DNA of 51,355 bases from Blautia faecis (lineage in GTDB: Bacteria; Bacillota; Clostridia; Lachnospirales; Lachnospiraceae). The stretch covers positions 1 through 51,355 of the forward strand of contig NZ_JAJCIA010000029.1 of the NCBI RefSeq assembly GCF_020554845.1. The letters are read 5' to 3'. The translations under genes were made by a program, and so were the position numbers. The notes below the pieces were generated by a model that was given only the letters and a program-made list of their open reading frames with translations, searched no databases and was not told where the DNA came from. Shown piece after piece: positions 1 through 8,830 of the stretch (position 1 is its first letter; each line of letters starts with the position of its first letter).

Positions 1-2
1 AG

Positions 3-674
3 GAAATCAATCATGGCAACCTTATCACGCTGGCAGACTTCTATGGGGTTTCCGTCGATTATCTGCTGTGCCGGACAGAGAACAGGGAGCAGATCAACAC
101 GCCACTGACGGAGCTGCATTTGAACGATGAAATGGTTGCACTTCTGAAAAGCGGACGGATCAACAACCGTCTGCTCTGCGAACTTGCCACCCATAAGGAC
201 TTTATCAAGTTTCTTGCGGACATTGAGATTTATGTGGATGGGATTGCCACCATGCAGATTCAAAACCTCAACACCCTTGTCGATACTGTCCGGCATGAAA
301 TCATAGAACGGTATCGCCCTGGCGAAGATGACCCACATTTGAAAGTGCTGCAAGCCGCCCATATCAGTGATGATGAATATTTCAGCCACATGGTTCTGGA
401 TGACCTAAACCTGATTATCCGGGATATTCGGGAAACCCATAAAAAGGATAGTGAGAGTGCGCCCCAGACCACTGTTGCCAATGAACTGAAAGAAAATCTG
501 GAAGCGGTCGAAAATTTCAAGGGCAGCCGTTTGGAAAAACTGGCAGTGCTTTACTGCAAGCAGCTCGGTATCAACTATAAAAATCTGTCAGATGAAGAAT
601 TTCGCTGGCTTATTCGGATTCTCCAAAAATCAAAGAAAACGGGAACGCCTATCAACCAGAGGAAAAAACGGTAA
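3..674 (+). CDS. XRE-family transcriptional regulator, C-terminal part (5' end outside window)
   Basis: The reading frame is open from the first bases of the window, so the gene starts upstream. The first visible residues, including NLITLADFYGVSVDYLLCRT, are the last helices of a Cro/C1-type helix-turn-helix, with the usual VSVDYLL ending. About 190 further residues follow. They are helical and charged, match no family I can name, and may be a dimerisation or sensing domain. A TTG codon at 120 could serve as a start, but beginning there would discard the DNA-binding end. The gene converges on the minus-strand gene at 736-1698 across a hairpin. It is probably a regulator of the mobile element, acting on DNA in the cytoplasm. 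Confidence 0.75.
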   Translation, partial: EINHGNLITLADFYGVSVDYLLCRTENREQINTPLTELHLNDEMVALLKSGRINNRLLCELATHKDFIKFLADIEIYVDGIATMQIQNLNTLVDTVRHEIIERYRPGEDDPHLKVLQAAHISDDEYFSHMVLDDLNLIIRDIRETHKKDSESAPQTTVANELKENLEAVENFKGSRLEKLAVLYCKQLGINYKNLSDEEFRWLIRILQKSKKTGTPINQRKKR

Positions 675-677
675 AGG

Positions 678-723
678 AAAACCGCTGTTGCATGGTTTGT
701 TGGATTCCATGTAGCAGCGGTTT
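678..723. terminator. Bidirectional hairpin between convergent genes
   Basis: AAACCGCTG near 679 pairs with CAGCGGTTT ending at 723, and the inner parts (GCATGG and CCATGT) add to the stem around a loop of about ten bases. It sits between the stop codons of two converging genes. The T run is short on both strands, so it is a modest terminator. Confidence 0.55.
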
Positions 724-735
724 GTGCTGTGGTTA

Positions 736-1698
736 TTACTTCATTCGTTTTCTTAATATTCGGCGATAATTTGTTTCTCCCTTTGGTGCGTCCTGTATAA
801 TTTCCAACACACCATCTTCAAGCATTTTATCAATGCGATTGGAAATCCATACATCACTAATTCCAAGTTGATATTTTCCTAAAACATTACCTATGACAAT
901 AGCCATTTTGAATTGCTCTGGCTGTTCCGCAATTTCACGAAGAATGAAACTATCATATATATCTTCTGAAACGCTTTGCAATTTACCATTTAACATTGCA
1001 CGCAAAGGTGCATTTTCATTTTGAAGTTGATTCCATTTCATAGCACAAGCTGAAAGAAATACAGGATTAGCTTTCTCTTGTAGAGTTATATAGTTTCCCC
1101 ATTCGCCAGGAGAGACCTCGCCCCATGCTATTTTGGATGTCATAGTATTTTCTTTTCCATATTCCCATGTAGGTAACTTAACCAAATAAATTGTTGTCTG
1201 GCAGTTTAAGGGTTGAAGTTGTTTCATAAGCCAATACATACCACAAAGCTCATCTGGATTATAGCTATACCAAATGCGAATTTCTTCCCCAGCTACATAT
1301 CGTTCAATCACTGAGGTCAATGTAGTTTTAATTTTCTGTATTTTTTCTTCAACCTGATAATCTAAATCCTCTACAAAGCAGACAGACAGCATTTTCTTGA
1401 AAACATTTTTCCGCTGTTCGCCAATTCCATTATCAGAAATATCTCCCACACTAAGAGCCATATCAAAACAATAAACATCACAGCTCTTGCCTCCCAATGG
1501 AATAGCATTCTCCCAAGCAATGCGTTCTTGTTCCTGTGCTTGAAGCTGTGCTTTTTTCATTTCATCTGAAGATGGAACACTCCCGTCTTCATGCCTCATA
1601 AATATTGAAACAGCACTTCCTCTATACTTTCCCTTGCCGTAAGTTTGGGCAATTTTCAAACTTCCACAGGCACTTTCACCAAATACAATTTCAATCAT
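736..1698 (-). CDS. DUF1835/DUF3658 domain protein
   Basis: This 320-residue soluble protein starts MIEIVFGESACGSLKIA, the usual opening of the DUF1835 family, and has a C-terminal region like DUF3658 with a predicted small helical DNA-binding-like fold (GISDVWISNRIDKMLEDGVLEI). Members are common in Firmicute genomes and mobile elements; their biochemical role is not established. The start is supported by an upstream ribosome site reading CGGAGG about nine bases before the ATG. Codon use is more AT-rich than in the coupling-protein genes nearby, which suggests it came as separate cargo. It lies just downstream of tnpV in the same direction, with a 29-base gap, and may be co-transcribed. Confidence 0.7.
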   Translation of the reverse strand: MIEIVFGESACGSLKIAQTYGKGKYRGSAVSIFMRHEDGSVPSSDEMKKAQLQAQEQERIAWENAIPLGGKSCDVYCFDMALSVGDISDNGIGEQRKNVFKKMLSVCFVEDLDYQVEEKIQKIKTTLTSVIERYVAGEEIRIWYSYNPDELCGMYWLMKQLQPLNCQTTIYLVKLPTWEYGKENTMTSKIAWGEVSPGEWGNYITLQEKANPVFLSACAMKWNQLQNENAPLRAMLNGKLQSVSEDIYDSFILREIAEQPEQFKMAIVIGNVLGKYQLGISDVWISNRIDKMLEDGVLEIIQDAPKGETNYRRILRKRMK

Positions 1699-1727
1699 CT
1701 TATATACCTCCGATTTAATTGCTCCCG

Positions 1728-2105
1728 TTATGAATAAATCATCTCATGCAAAACAATTTCTTCTGCCCGGTTATGAATGTTATTGCAACGCTGCACCCAT
1801 TCCATTTGGTGGGTACGCTTCAATTCCTCGGTTACGCCCTCGGCAGTTTTCATCTGCTCCATGATGGTGTCTAACCGTTCCTGTGCCTGTTCGTTCAGGT
1901 CTGCAAGATATGTCCACAATTCCCCGGTCAGTATCAATGTATTCAATCTGGCTGGGTGGACTTCCCTTAAATATTCCCGGTGCATCCGTCCGTACTTTCC
2001 GATAGGGCGGTGTTCCTCCGGCAGTTTCAAGTCCGGGATGTAATAATCTCCGACAAGGATATAATCAATTCCGTTTTCCGTTATTCTTGGTTTCAATTCG
2101 CTCAT
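1728..2105 (-). CDS. tnpV: TnpV-like transposon-encoded protein
   Basis: The 125-residue product matches the TnpV family carried by clostridial transposons and conjugative elements. It has the conserved ITENGIDYILVGDYYIPDL opening, the central PIGKYGRMHREYL motif, and a charged helical C-terminal half. It has no known enzymatic motif and its role in transposition is unclear. A strong AGGAGG site precedes the ATG. Its first 41 bases overlap the end of the XRE gene upstream, so the two are translationally coupled. Such XRE-tnpV pairs usually mark accessory modules inside larger elements, which fits the abrupt change of gene content after Maff2. Confidence 0.8.
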   Translation of the reverse strand: MSELKPRITENGIDYILVGDYYIPDLKLPEEHRPIGKYGRMHREYLREVHPARLNTLILTGELWTYLADLNEQAQERLDTIMEQMKTAEGVTEELKRTHQMEWVQRCNNIHNRAEEIVLHEMIYS

Positions 2106-2337
2106 GCTCCTTACCTCCTGTGGAAGCAGGCTCGTCTGATACTAACTCAATCACATCGGTAATCTCACAATTCAGCGTTTCGCAGATACGGGCTAATGTA
2201 TCCATGCTGATGTGCTTTCCCTCTTTGCTCATGTTGGCAATCATATTTGTTGTCATACCAGCGGCAAGCCTTAAATCCTCTTTTCTCATATCACGCTCTA
2301 ACAGTGTGTGCCAGAGTGGTTTATAGCTGATGTGCAT
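2065..2337 (-). CDS. Small XRE-family (Cro/C1-type) regulator
   Basis: This 90-residue protein is almost entirely a helix-turn-helix: MRKEDLRLAAGMTTNMIANM followed by ISMDTLARICETLNCEITDV, the latter typical of the HTH_26 subfamily. The frame is open for 30 more codons upstream, but I choose the ATG at 2337 because a GCAGGAAA site lies just before it and the family normally begins there. It overlaps tnpV by 41 bases. It most likely represses its own operon or another function of the element. The extra C-terminal residues after the DNA-binding domain are charged and probably disordered. Confidence 0.8.
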   Translation of the reverse strand: MHISYKPLWHTLLERDMRKEDLRLAAGMTTNMIANMSKEGKHISMDTLARICETLNCEITDVIELVSDEPASTGGKEHERIETKNNGKRN

Positions 2338-2492
2338 ATTGTTTTCCTGCCTTTCTATCCATACCACCGGGGCGGCTGCCCCGGCAGGAACTTTTCTCTT
2401 ATTATAGCACCAATCTTGTGAAATCACAATTTATTCTTGTAGCCTGCCGCTGATACCGTCTGGATTGTGCATTCCCTTTCTTTTTGTTCCCT

Positions 2493-2651
2493 TTAATTAG
2501 CCATGAACTGTTTCATGCCCTGCGACTTCGCGCCGGGGTTATCGTTGCCGTACCCCTCCATGAGGTTAATGCCGCCCCAAATGCCAAGTCCTGCGCCAAG
2601 CGCGATTACCAAAGTCTGCAATACGTCAACTGCGCTGTTGAAAAAATCCAT
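2493..2651 (-). CDS. Maff2-family small mobile-element protein
   Basis: A 52-residue protein beginning MDFFNSAVDVLQTLVIALGA and ending GAKSQGMKQFMAN. It matches the Maff2 family encoded next to virD4 in Firmicute conjugative elements. It has one hydrophobic segment (about residues 8-30) and a conserved GYGNDNPGAKSQGMKQ tail, and is probably a small membrane pilin-like or channel subunit. It follows the coupling-protein gene by 67 bases in the same direction. In intact elements VirB6 and VirB4 homologues normally follow, but here an XRE-tnpV module follows instead. The call rests on clear motif recognition; the function is inferred from context. Confidence 0.85.
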   Translation of the reverse strand: MDFFNSAVDVLQTLVIALGAGLGIWGGINLMEGYGNDNPGAKSQGMKQFMAN

Positions 2652-2718
2652 ATAAACCTCGCTTTCTGCCGCTAAAACGGCTCAAAAAATGTTGTTGGAA
2701 ATAAAAATGCCGCCGTTT

Positions 2719-3770
2719 TTATTCGGCGGCTGCGTCCTCGTCGGACAAATCTATTTCGTATATGTCAAAGGGTTCGTCGGGCTTTACGATTGCCGGACGG
2801 GTGGACATATACCGTTCAACGTCAAAAGCGTTTTTCTTGTCGAAGTCGGAAAGGTATTTGTAGTTCGGGTGCTGCGTTATATCGTACTTATCGCTGAAAA
2901 AGGGGCGCACGCCGCGCAACTGCAAAATACATTTTCCTCCGTCCATAACTGCGATTTCGTCCTGTGTCATCAACTCCTTTCCCAATTTCTGATAATTGAG
3001 GCCATGAGAAACCTGCGTGCCGCGATTTTCGGAAGTGTTGAAACTGTCGATTGTTTCACGTCCCAAGTTCTCCGAAATATCCTTTGCATTTTTCCCGCGC
3101 CCTCCCAAAAACAAGGTGCTGTCGGCATTGTCAAGTATGATTTCTGCCGCGTCCTTGTAAATGGCTTTTAGCTGGCTCTGCGATTGCAGAATGATAGAAG
3201 CCGAGATTTCCCGGCTGCGGATTGTGGCAATCAATTTTTCAAACTGCGGGATTTGTCCAATGTTTGCAAACTCGTCTAACAGGCAGCGAACATGAACCGG
3301 CAGCTTGCCGCCGTATTCGTCGTCGGCCTTGTCGCACAAGAGATTAAATAACTGCGATTGCAGCATAGCGATAACAAAATTAAACGTGCTGTCCGTATCG
3401 CTCATAATCAAAAACAAAGCTGTTTTTCTGTCGCCTAACGTGTCAAGTTCTAATTCGTCGTAGGACATAAGATCGCGCAATTCCTTTATATCAAAAGGAG
3501 CGAGCCTCGCACCGCAAGAAATGAGGATTGATTTTGCGGTTTTGCCCGCCGCCAATTTATATTTTCGGTACTGCTTCACCGCGAAATGGTCGGGGTCGCG
3601 TTCTTCCAAGTCGGCAAACAGCAAATCGACGGGGCTTTGATATTCCTCGTCGTCCTCGCGGGCTTCGCTGGCGTTGATAAGTTCCAACAGGGTAATAAAG
3701 TTCATTTCCTCGGCGGGGGCTTCGTACCAGATGTAGCCCACCAACGCGCAATACAAAAGCCGTTCTGCCT
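2719..3770 (-). CDS. VirD4-like conjugal coupling protein, exon 2
   Basis: This is the C-terminal 350 residues of the type IV coupling protein, an inner-membrane ATPase that delivers relaxase-bound DNA to the secretion channel. It carries the Walker B region HVRCLLDEFANIGQIPQ and conserved TraG/TraD segments such as AGKTAKSILISCGARL. The exon begins at 3770 in mid-codon, directly after the group II intron. Joined to the exon at 6522-7251 it gives 594 codons including the stop, with AAG (Lys244) rebuilt at the junction and the local sequence FWVKAERLLYCAL, as in uninterrupted relatives. The gene is therefore functional only if the intron splices. Confidence 0.9.
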
Positions 3771-3818
3771 ATAGTGATAGGTAAGGTTTTGATATTATCT
3801 CCACCTTTTCCCCCACTT

Positions 3819-3854
3819 CACACCGGACATGCGACTTTCACCGCATCCGGCGCT
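3819..3854 (-). ncRNA. Group II intron domain V (catalytic hairpin)
   Basis: Minus-strand sequence AGCGCCGGATGCGG, a GTGAAAGT loop region and CGCATGTCCGGTGTG form the two-part helix with bulge and GNRA tetraloop that is the most conserved part of group II introns. The AGC catalytic triad is present. Domain VI follows towards 3771. Confidence 0.88.
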
Positions 3855-3902
3855 CCATCGATTGCTTTCGCAGGTCATTTAATCAGTCACCAAATTTAAG
3901 TT

Positions 3903-5810
3903 TTATATTATTACTGACAGGTTCGCCTGCTCTCGCAGACTATTGATTTTCGTGAGCATCTTTTTCGTGACATTGAGTGTTTTTATCAGGTCTTTCATTG
4001 CCGTTTGGGGCAGTTCTTGTAACAGAACCAGATATTTCTTGTGAATCAGAACCATGTTTTTGTATCTTTCAAATCCACCAAGTGGTCCTGGTACTTTGAG
4101 CCATACAGCTACATGTTCCGCATTTACGAATTCTTCTCCACTGACTGCACATTTTCCCTTTTGAGCAGAAAATAAAGATATTTTACTGTCATGGTATTCT
4201 GTGCTGTGACCAACCGATATATCTTCTCTCAGTCCTTTCAGAACATATTGATTAAGATTAAGTTCTGTATGGATTGCAGAACGACCTTCTTTTGTATAAC
4301 TACAAACGATTGACCGCTTCGCCATTGGTACTTTGTTTTTGATGAATGCAATCGGATAGATCATCTGGTCAATTCCCGAAACATATCGAATCATTTTTGA
4401 CTGTCCGAATCTTTCCTTTTCTGCTTGGGTGATAGTTCCACCTTCACGTTTTAGCATACTTCCTGTTTCCGTATTTAACCTGTTTGTCAAAACTGTCATT
4501 ACTCGCCTATGGAATTCTCTGCAATCAATACTGATGCAGGTGGCAAGCTGATAATAATTCTGTATGCCTAACACCATAGAGTTATATAGCTGGATTTCTG
4601 ATAAACAGCTTTTTTTCTCTCTGGGTTTTGCAATATTTTTCGCTTGCTCCACTAGCTTTGCTTTTTCAATTTCAACCTTTTTGTCACAGATTGCCGACTG
4701 CACCACATATTTATGATGCTTCAGCCTTACCCTTATTTTGAATCCAAGAAATTCTGACCACCGTTTTCTGGTGTTCACGATCCTTGTTTTCTCCGGGGAC
4801 ACCTCTAATTTCAACCTCTCTTCAATCCACGCCGCAACCGCTTCTTTTGTCCTGACTGCATCCTCTTTCGTTCTACAGAAAATCCGGAAATCATCCGCAT
4901 ACCGAATGATATGCATTTCTTTCATTTCTGTGTTTTTCATAATCCTATAACCATGGCTTTTATCAAAAACCTTAGTCTTTCCGATTATTCTTTCTCGCCC
5001 CCTGCTTGTAGCAATCGGATTTTCCTCCCATTGACTAGCTACCCACCAATCCAATTCATTCAGAACGATGTTTGCCAGTAATGGTGAAATGATTCCTCCT
5101 TGTGGTGTACCCTTGTCAGGCAATACTGTTGTATTGTCGGGCAGTTTAATTGGAGCTGTCAGTATCCGCTTGATAATAAAAATCAAAGTTTTATCATGGA
5201 TACCCAACGACCATATCTGTCTGATTAACTTGCTATGATTTACGTTATCGAAAAATCCTTTAATATCAAACTCGATTACATAATGCAGGTTCATCATTTG
5301 AAGCATGGTGTAGGTTCTGTTAATGGCATGTTCAACAGATCTGTTCGGACGGAATCCATAACTGTTATTGCTGAACTTTGCTTCGCAGATTGGTTCCATG
5401 ATCTGCTTGATACATTGCTGTATCAACCTATCCCATATACATGGGATTCCCAGCGGACGTGTTTTTCCATTTGGTTTCGGGATATCTTTCCGTCTAACAG
5501 GCTTAGGTCTGTAGCCGTGCTTGCTTCCCGTGACAATAAATCTCACTCTTTTTATCACATCATCAGGATTTAGACTCCCAATGTCTGTGATGTTCTTTTT
5601 GTCTGTGCCTGCCGTGTAGCTGCCTTTGTTTGCTTTAATATTTCGGTACGCAAGTAAAATGTTATCCCTGTTCAGTATTAAATCCATAAGATTCTCGAAT
5701 ACTTCACCGTTCTGACTTTTTTGATATAGTTCATCAAAAGTACTTTGCATTCCGTAATACTCTGCGTGACGCAGGTCATCTACACATAATGTTTTACTTT
5801 TCTTTGGCAT
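3903..5810 (-). CDS. ltrA: Group II intron reverse transcriptase/maturase (LtrA-like)
   Basis: The 635-residue protein binds its intron RNA to help splicing and copies it into DNA during retrohoming. The RT fingers/palm run from about residue 80 to 330, with GFRPNRSVEHAI (152-163), GTPQGGIISPLLANI (234-248) and the catalytic YADD at 304-307. The maturase (X) domain follows, with EFLGFKI and the INYYQLA-like segment. The C-terminal 85 residues look like an HNH endonuclease domain (Cys554 in CAVSGEEF, PGPLGG, KNMVLIH), but the paired Cys and His-His expected there are not complete, so cleavage may be weak or lost. It lies inside domain IV of the intron. Start is at an ATG with GGAGG upstream. 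Confidence 0.93.
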   Translation of the reverse strand: MPKKSKTLCVDDLRHAEYYGMQSTFDELYQKSQNGEVFENLMDLILNRDNILLAYRNIKANKGSYTAGTDKKNITDIGSLNPDDVIKRVRFIVTGSKHGYRPKPVRRKDIPKPNGKTRPLGIPCIWDRLIQQCIKQIMEPICEAKFSNNSYGFRPNRSVEHAINRTYTMLQMMNLHYVIEFDIKGFFDNVNHSKLIRQIWSLGIHDKTLIFIIKRILTAPIKLPDNTTVLPDKGTPQGGIISPLLANIVLNELDWWVASQWEENPIATSRGRERIIGKTKVFDKSHGYRIMKNTEMKEMHIIRYADDFRIFCRTKEDAVRTKEAVAAWIEERLKLEVSPEKTRIVNTRKRWSEFLGFKIRVRLKHHKYVVQSAICDKKVEIEKAKLVEQAKNIAKPREKKSCLSEIQLYNSMVLGIQNYYQLATCISIDCREFHRRVMTVLTNRLNTETGSMLKREGGTITQAEKERFGQSKMIRYVSGIDQMIYPIAFIKNKVPMAKRSIVCSYTKEGRSAIHTELNLNQYVLKGLREDISVGHSTEYHDSKISLFSAQKGKCAVSGEEFVNAEHVAVWLKVPGPLGGFERYKNMVLIHKKYLVLLQELPQTAMKDLIKTLNVTKKMLTKINSLREQANLSVII

Positions 5811-6521
5811 AAGGCATCACCTCCCATCGAAAGTGACCCTTTTGGTCTTACTCGTAATCCTTATCATAGGACTGAATAATGCCTGTTTATTTCAACCGAC
5901 TTGTGACCATTCCTCCGAGTTCTTCTTTTTCGCAGAACTCATCATAGGTTCGATCACGGCTTTTCAGCACCAGTTCGCCTGCTTATTTTCTTCGTCAGGC
6001 TATCCCATAATGGAATCTGATACCTTTCCACGTTCCGATAATCCTATCTGTACATATACCGTTAGGTCTCTGCTATAGTCCTGTCAGCTCGGATGTGCCT
6101 GTAACACAACATGGTTGTTCGTAGGGCAAATTTCTACTTAACCACACTGACTGCGCTTTAACGCACCCATACATTTCTATATGGTCTTCTTTTAGAACCG
6201 TACATTCGCAGTTTTCGTCAGTTTACCCGCCAAAGTAAACATTCTAACCATAGATATTTTATAGATCCTTGACCTATAGGTAGCGCACCCCACCTCTGGG
6301 GCATTTTCGAGAATCTTTTGGCAGATTCCTACGACTACTCTCGGTCGTTGTCACGGAGCTTCTCACCCCAGCCATTACAGCTGACGCAAGTCCGTCAAGG
6401 ATAGACGTTTCAGGGCGTTACCCCATCATTCCATCTATCGGATTACCAGTTCACAGACTGGTTATTATTTAATAAACCAACACTGTGCACAGACTTTTTA
6501 CCGCCTGTGAACGTGTCGCAC

Positions 6522-7251
6522 TTACCCAAAAATCCTCCGCGCTTTTTTCTCCCTCACCTTTGGTATTCGCTATCAACGTATTTACCAGCTTCAAAATATC
6601 TTTCTCGCTGCGGATATACACAAAGGGGTTGTAGTGCATAGATTTTTTGAAGTTAATCGTATTCAGTACCTTAATGCGGTAGCCCGCCCGTTGCAGCAGC
6701 TTCCCGCACTCAATCAAAACCGTACCTTTCGGGTCGGTTAAGACGTAAGAGGAATGAAGCTGCATTAGATTAGGTTTGACAAAAAATCTTGTTTTTCCGC
6801 TGCCGCTGCCGCCGATCACGACGACGTTCTTATTTCTCGCGTACTTCGGCTGCTTCGGGCGGCTGTTCATGGTAAGCCGTTCCGTCTGCGTCAAAATGAT
6901 GTTGTTTTGGAAATCCGGGTCTATGTAGGGCTTTATATCTTCGGCGTTTCCCCATCGGGCAGAGCCGTACTCCGCGCCCTTGCGGTATTTCTTCGCGTTT
7001 TTCCCTTTGACATAGACTATCAAGCGGATAATCACCGCACCGACAATGCCGACAAGCAAATCCAACGGGTAAACGCTCGGCAAGGCGTTTTCAAAGGCTG
7101 CGGAAAATCCTTGTGTGATATTCAGTATCTTTGCAGAAATATCCGCGCCGGGGGCAAGCCGCACCGCCTGTCCGACTTTATCAAAGAGATAGACAAAGAA
7201 CACATAGGGGATATTCGGAAGTATCAGCTTTTTGTAGTTGATCTGCTTCAT
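6522..7251 (-). CDS. VirD4-like conjugal coupling protein, exon 1
   Basis: The N-terminal 243 codons plus one base of the type IV coupling protein. Two hydrophobic segments (about residues 8-26 and 62-80) anchor it in the membrane. The Walker A motif GGSGSGKT is at residues 147-154, followed by the conserved FFVKPNLMQLHSSYVLTDPK region. The exon ends after FWV and one further A, where the intron begins; without splicing, translation would run on 17 intron codons to a stop at 6469. The start codon overlaps the pcfB stop by four bases (ATGA), showing translational coupling. Spliced length is 593 residues, usual for the family. Confidence 0.92.
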
Positions 7252-7721
7252 ATCTCGCGCCCCCTGTCCATTTTCTTTACCTTGTCGCGGGCGGCGTTAA
7301 GCTGCTTCGCCTTGTCCTTTGCAGCGGCAAGGGCTTTGCGGATAGAGGGCTTTTTCTCCCGGTTCAGCTTCTTTGCGGAAAACTCTTGAAACGCTGCGGT
7401 CATAACGTCCGCGTCCCGGCCTTTGAAAAACACAAGGTAACGGGTCTGCTCGCCCTTAACCTTTTTTAGCGAAAAATCTATGTTGTATTTCTTCGCCGTA
7501 CTCTCAAAGGCTTTAATATTGCTGTCGGTGATCTCGATGTTGGAAACACCCGCGTTCTGCTTCATAAGCTGCCGCATGGTCTGTTTCCCATGCGCGGGTT
7601 TGCTTTTCTGCTCCAAAAACTTTTGGATTGCTTTCTGTAACGCCTGTTCGGTAAGCCGCGCCGCGCCTTTTCCCACTTTGACGTATAGGGCAATCGTTTT
7701 TTGGGTTACTTCCTCCTGCAA
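7248..7721 (-). CDS. pcfB: PcfB-family protein (DUF3801)
   Basis: This 157-residue protein matches PcfB of Gram-positive conjugative elements. It shows the conserved RYLVFFKGRDADVMTAAFQEF segment in part and a long basic C-terminal helix (residues 115-157). PcfB of pCF10 is a cytoplasmic accessory factor encoded just before the coupling protein; a role in loading DNA onto VirD4 is inferred. The start is TTG, chosen because AAAGGAG lies eight bases upstream and no ATG fits. Its stop overlaps the start of virD4 by four bases. The gene follows the DUF6017 protein gene by 36 bases, so the three form one operon read on the minus strand. Confidence 0.87.
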   Translation of the reverse strand: MQEEVTQKTIALYVKVGKGAARLTEQALQKAIQKFLEQKSKPAHGKQTMRQLMKQNAGVSNIEITDSNIKAFESTAKKYNIDFSLKKVKGEQTRYLVFFKGRDADVMTAAFQEFSAKKLNREKKPSIRKALAAAKDKAKQLNAARDKVKKMDRGREI

Positions 7722-7757
7722 GGTATCAACTCCTTTCCCGGTAAAGTGCGGCTATGC

Positions 7758-8702
7758 TCATTCGCCGCCGTATAAGTCGTGATTGACAAGGGCGGTATAG
7801 TAGCTGTCAATGGTACTCGGCGCGTTGAACAGCACCGCTTTTAGATACTGCTTGATGTTGCGCACTTTGGTTGTGTTCTCCCTCATGCAATCCAAAACAA
7901 ACTCAATATGGCTGCTGTTCAGCTTCAAAAACTTGGATTTCACCAATTCGGCGGGGTAGTCGTCCCCGGCAATACGGATTGTCTTTCGGGCTGTGCAGAC
8001 GGTTTCCAGCATAAGGTCAACAATCTCGTCCAAACGGTCTTTGTCAATTTTGCAGTTTTGAATGAGATGGTCGTATTCGATATTGTCCTTGATAATCTCC
8101 CTGTAAATCTCTACTGCGCTATTGCTTTTCGCTTCCGTTCTTTTCCTTTCCGGCGGCGTAGCCGCTTCGCCATGCGCAAAGGGCAAGGGGTTTAGGGAAT
8201 GGAAAGGAATGGAATCGGTACTTGATAAATCAGTAATTGATTGTTCTTTACTTAATATATCTTTATTTAATTGCGTTGGATTTTCCAACGTAGGTTTTTC
8301 CTGCGTAGGTTTTTCCAACGTTGGATTATCCAATGTTGGATTTTCCAATGTAGGTAAATCCAATATAGGCGGCTGTCCGCCGCTGGTAGCTGCTTCCGGC
8401 TCTCGCGGCTGCGGCTGCTCGTATATGACGTAATCTGCGCCCCGCAAGCGTCCCTTTTCGTCGCGCTCCCGGCTGCGCACGATATATCCGGCTTTTTCGA
8501 GTTCCTTTACCGCTTCGCGGATTGCGTCGATCTTCTCCCGGTTGATATGGGATAAGCCCGCAAGGGTATAATCCCAATCTTCGGGCAGCGAAAGCATTTG
8601 CGACAACAAGCCCTTTGCCTTTAAGGACAATTCCTTGTTTCGCAAGTGGTGGTTGCTCATAACGGTATATCCCGTATTTCGCTCCACTCTGAAAACTGCC
8701 AT
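7758..8702 (-). CDS. DUF6017 / replication-initiator-like protein
   Basis: The 314-residue product opens MAVFRVERNTGYTVMSNHHL and has an N-terminal winged-helix region (residues 1-95) like the RepA_N/replisome organiser proteins of conjugative elements. A Pro/Thr-rich tandem repeat follows (about 111-146), then a C-terminal helical DUF6017-like domain (about 190-314) ending KQYLKAVLFNAPSTIDSYYTALV. It probably acts in autonomous replication of the excised element or in priming, by analogy. Ribosome site GAGGAAGTGAGGAAAT precedes the ATG. It is the first long gene of the pcfB-virD4 operon. The repeat region varies in copy number in proteins of this kind and may be a flexible linker. Confidence 0.8.
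   Translation of the reverse strand: MAVFRVERNTGYTVMSNHHLRNKELSLKAKGLLSQMLSLPEDWDYTLAGLSHINREKIDAIREAVKELEKAGYIVRSRERDEKGRLRGADYVIYEQPQPREPEAATSGGQPPILDLPTLENPTLDNPTLEKPTQEKPTLENPTQLNKDILSKEQSITDLSSTDSIPFHSLNPLPFAHGEAATPPERKRTEAKSNSAVEIYREIIKDNIEYDHLIQNCKIDKDRLDEIVDLMLETVCTARKTIRIAGDDYPAELVKSKFLKLNSSHIEFVLDCMRENTTKVRNIKQYLKAVLFNAPSTIDSYYTALVNHDLYGGE
8281..8370. repeat. Six tandem 15-base units inside the DUF6017 gene
   Basis: Six consecutive 15-base units of the form TTTTCCAAYGTWGGW run from 8281 to 8370; a related unit lies at 8266-8280. On the coding strand they encode five-residue units of the type N/K-P-T-L/Q-E. This is a coding minisatellite, so length variation would keep the reading frame. 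Confidence 0.9.
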
Positions 8703-8830
8703 ATTTCCTCACTTCCTCTCTTGGTATGCGTGGACAATTAGAAAGCCGTTTTCGGCTGTTTTGGTATTGCAATATGCCCTTTGCCGTTTTCGCGTCTGCA
8801 AAGCCGCATGGCACAAGGGCTTTTGCCCGT

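Larger units (their letters stand above)
3771..6521 (-). mobile_element. Group II intron (2751 nt) inserted in the coupling-protein gene
   Basis: On the minus strand the intron starts GTGCGAC at 6521, the canonical group II 5' end, and finishes CTATCACTAT at 3771, a typical AY 3' end. It contains a folded 5' ribozyme region (5811-6521, including no gene of its own), an open frame for a reverse transcriptase/maturase, and a recognisable domain V with a GAAA tetraloop. The boundaries were fixed by restoring the host reading frame: 730 plus 1052 exon bases make exactly 594 codons. The intron is more AT-rich than its host gene. It is intact enough to be active. Confidence 0.93.

Noticed and set aside
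2689..3171. A 160-codon plus-strand frame opposite the coupling-protein exon 2
   Set aside because: It lies wholly antisense to conserved VirD4 sequence and has no ribosome site or motif.
8266..8370. Tandem 15-base units considered as a CRISPR array
   Set aside because: The units are contiguous with no spacers, are too short, and are translated in frame in a real protein.
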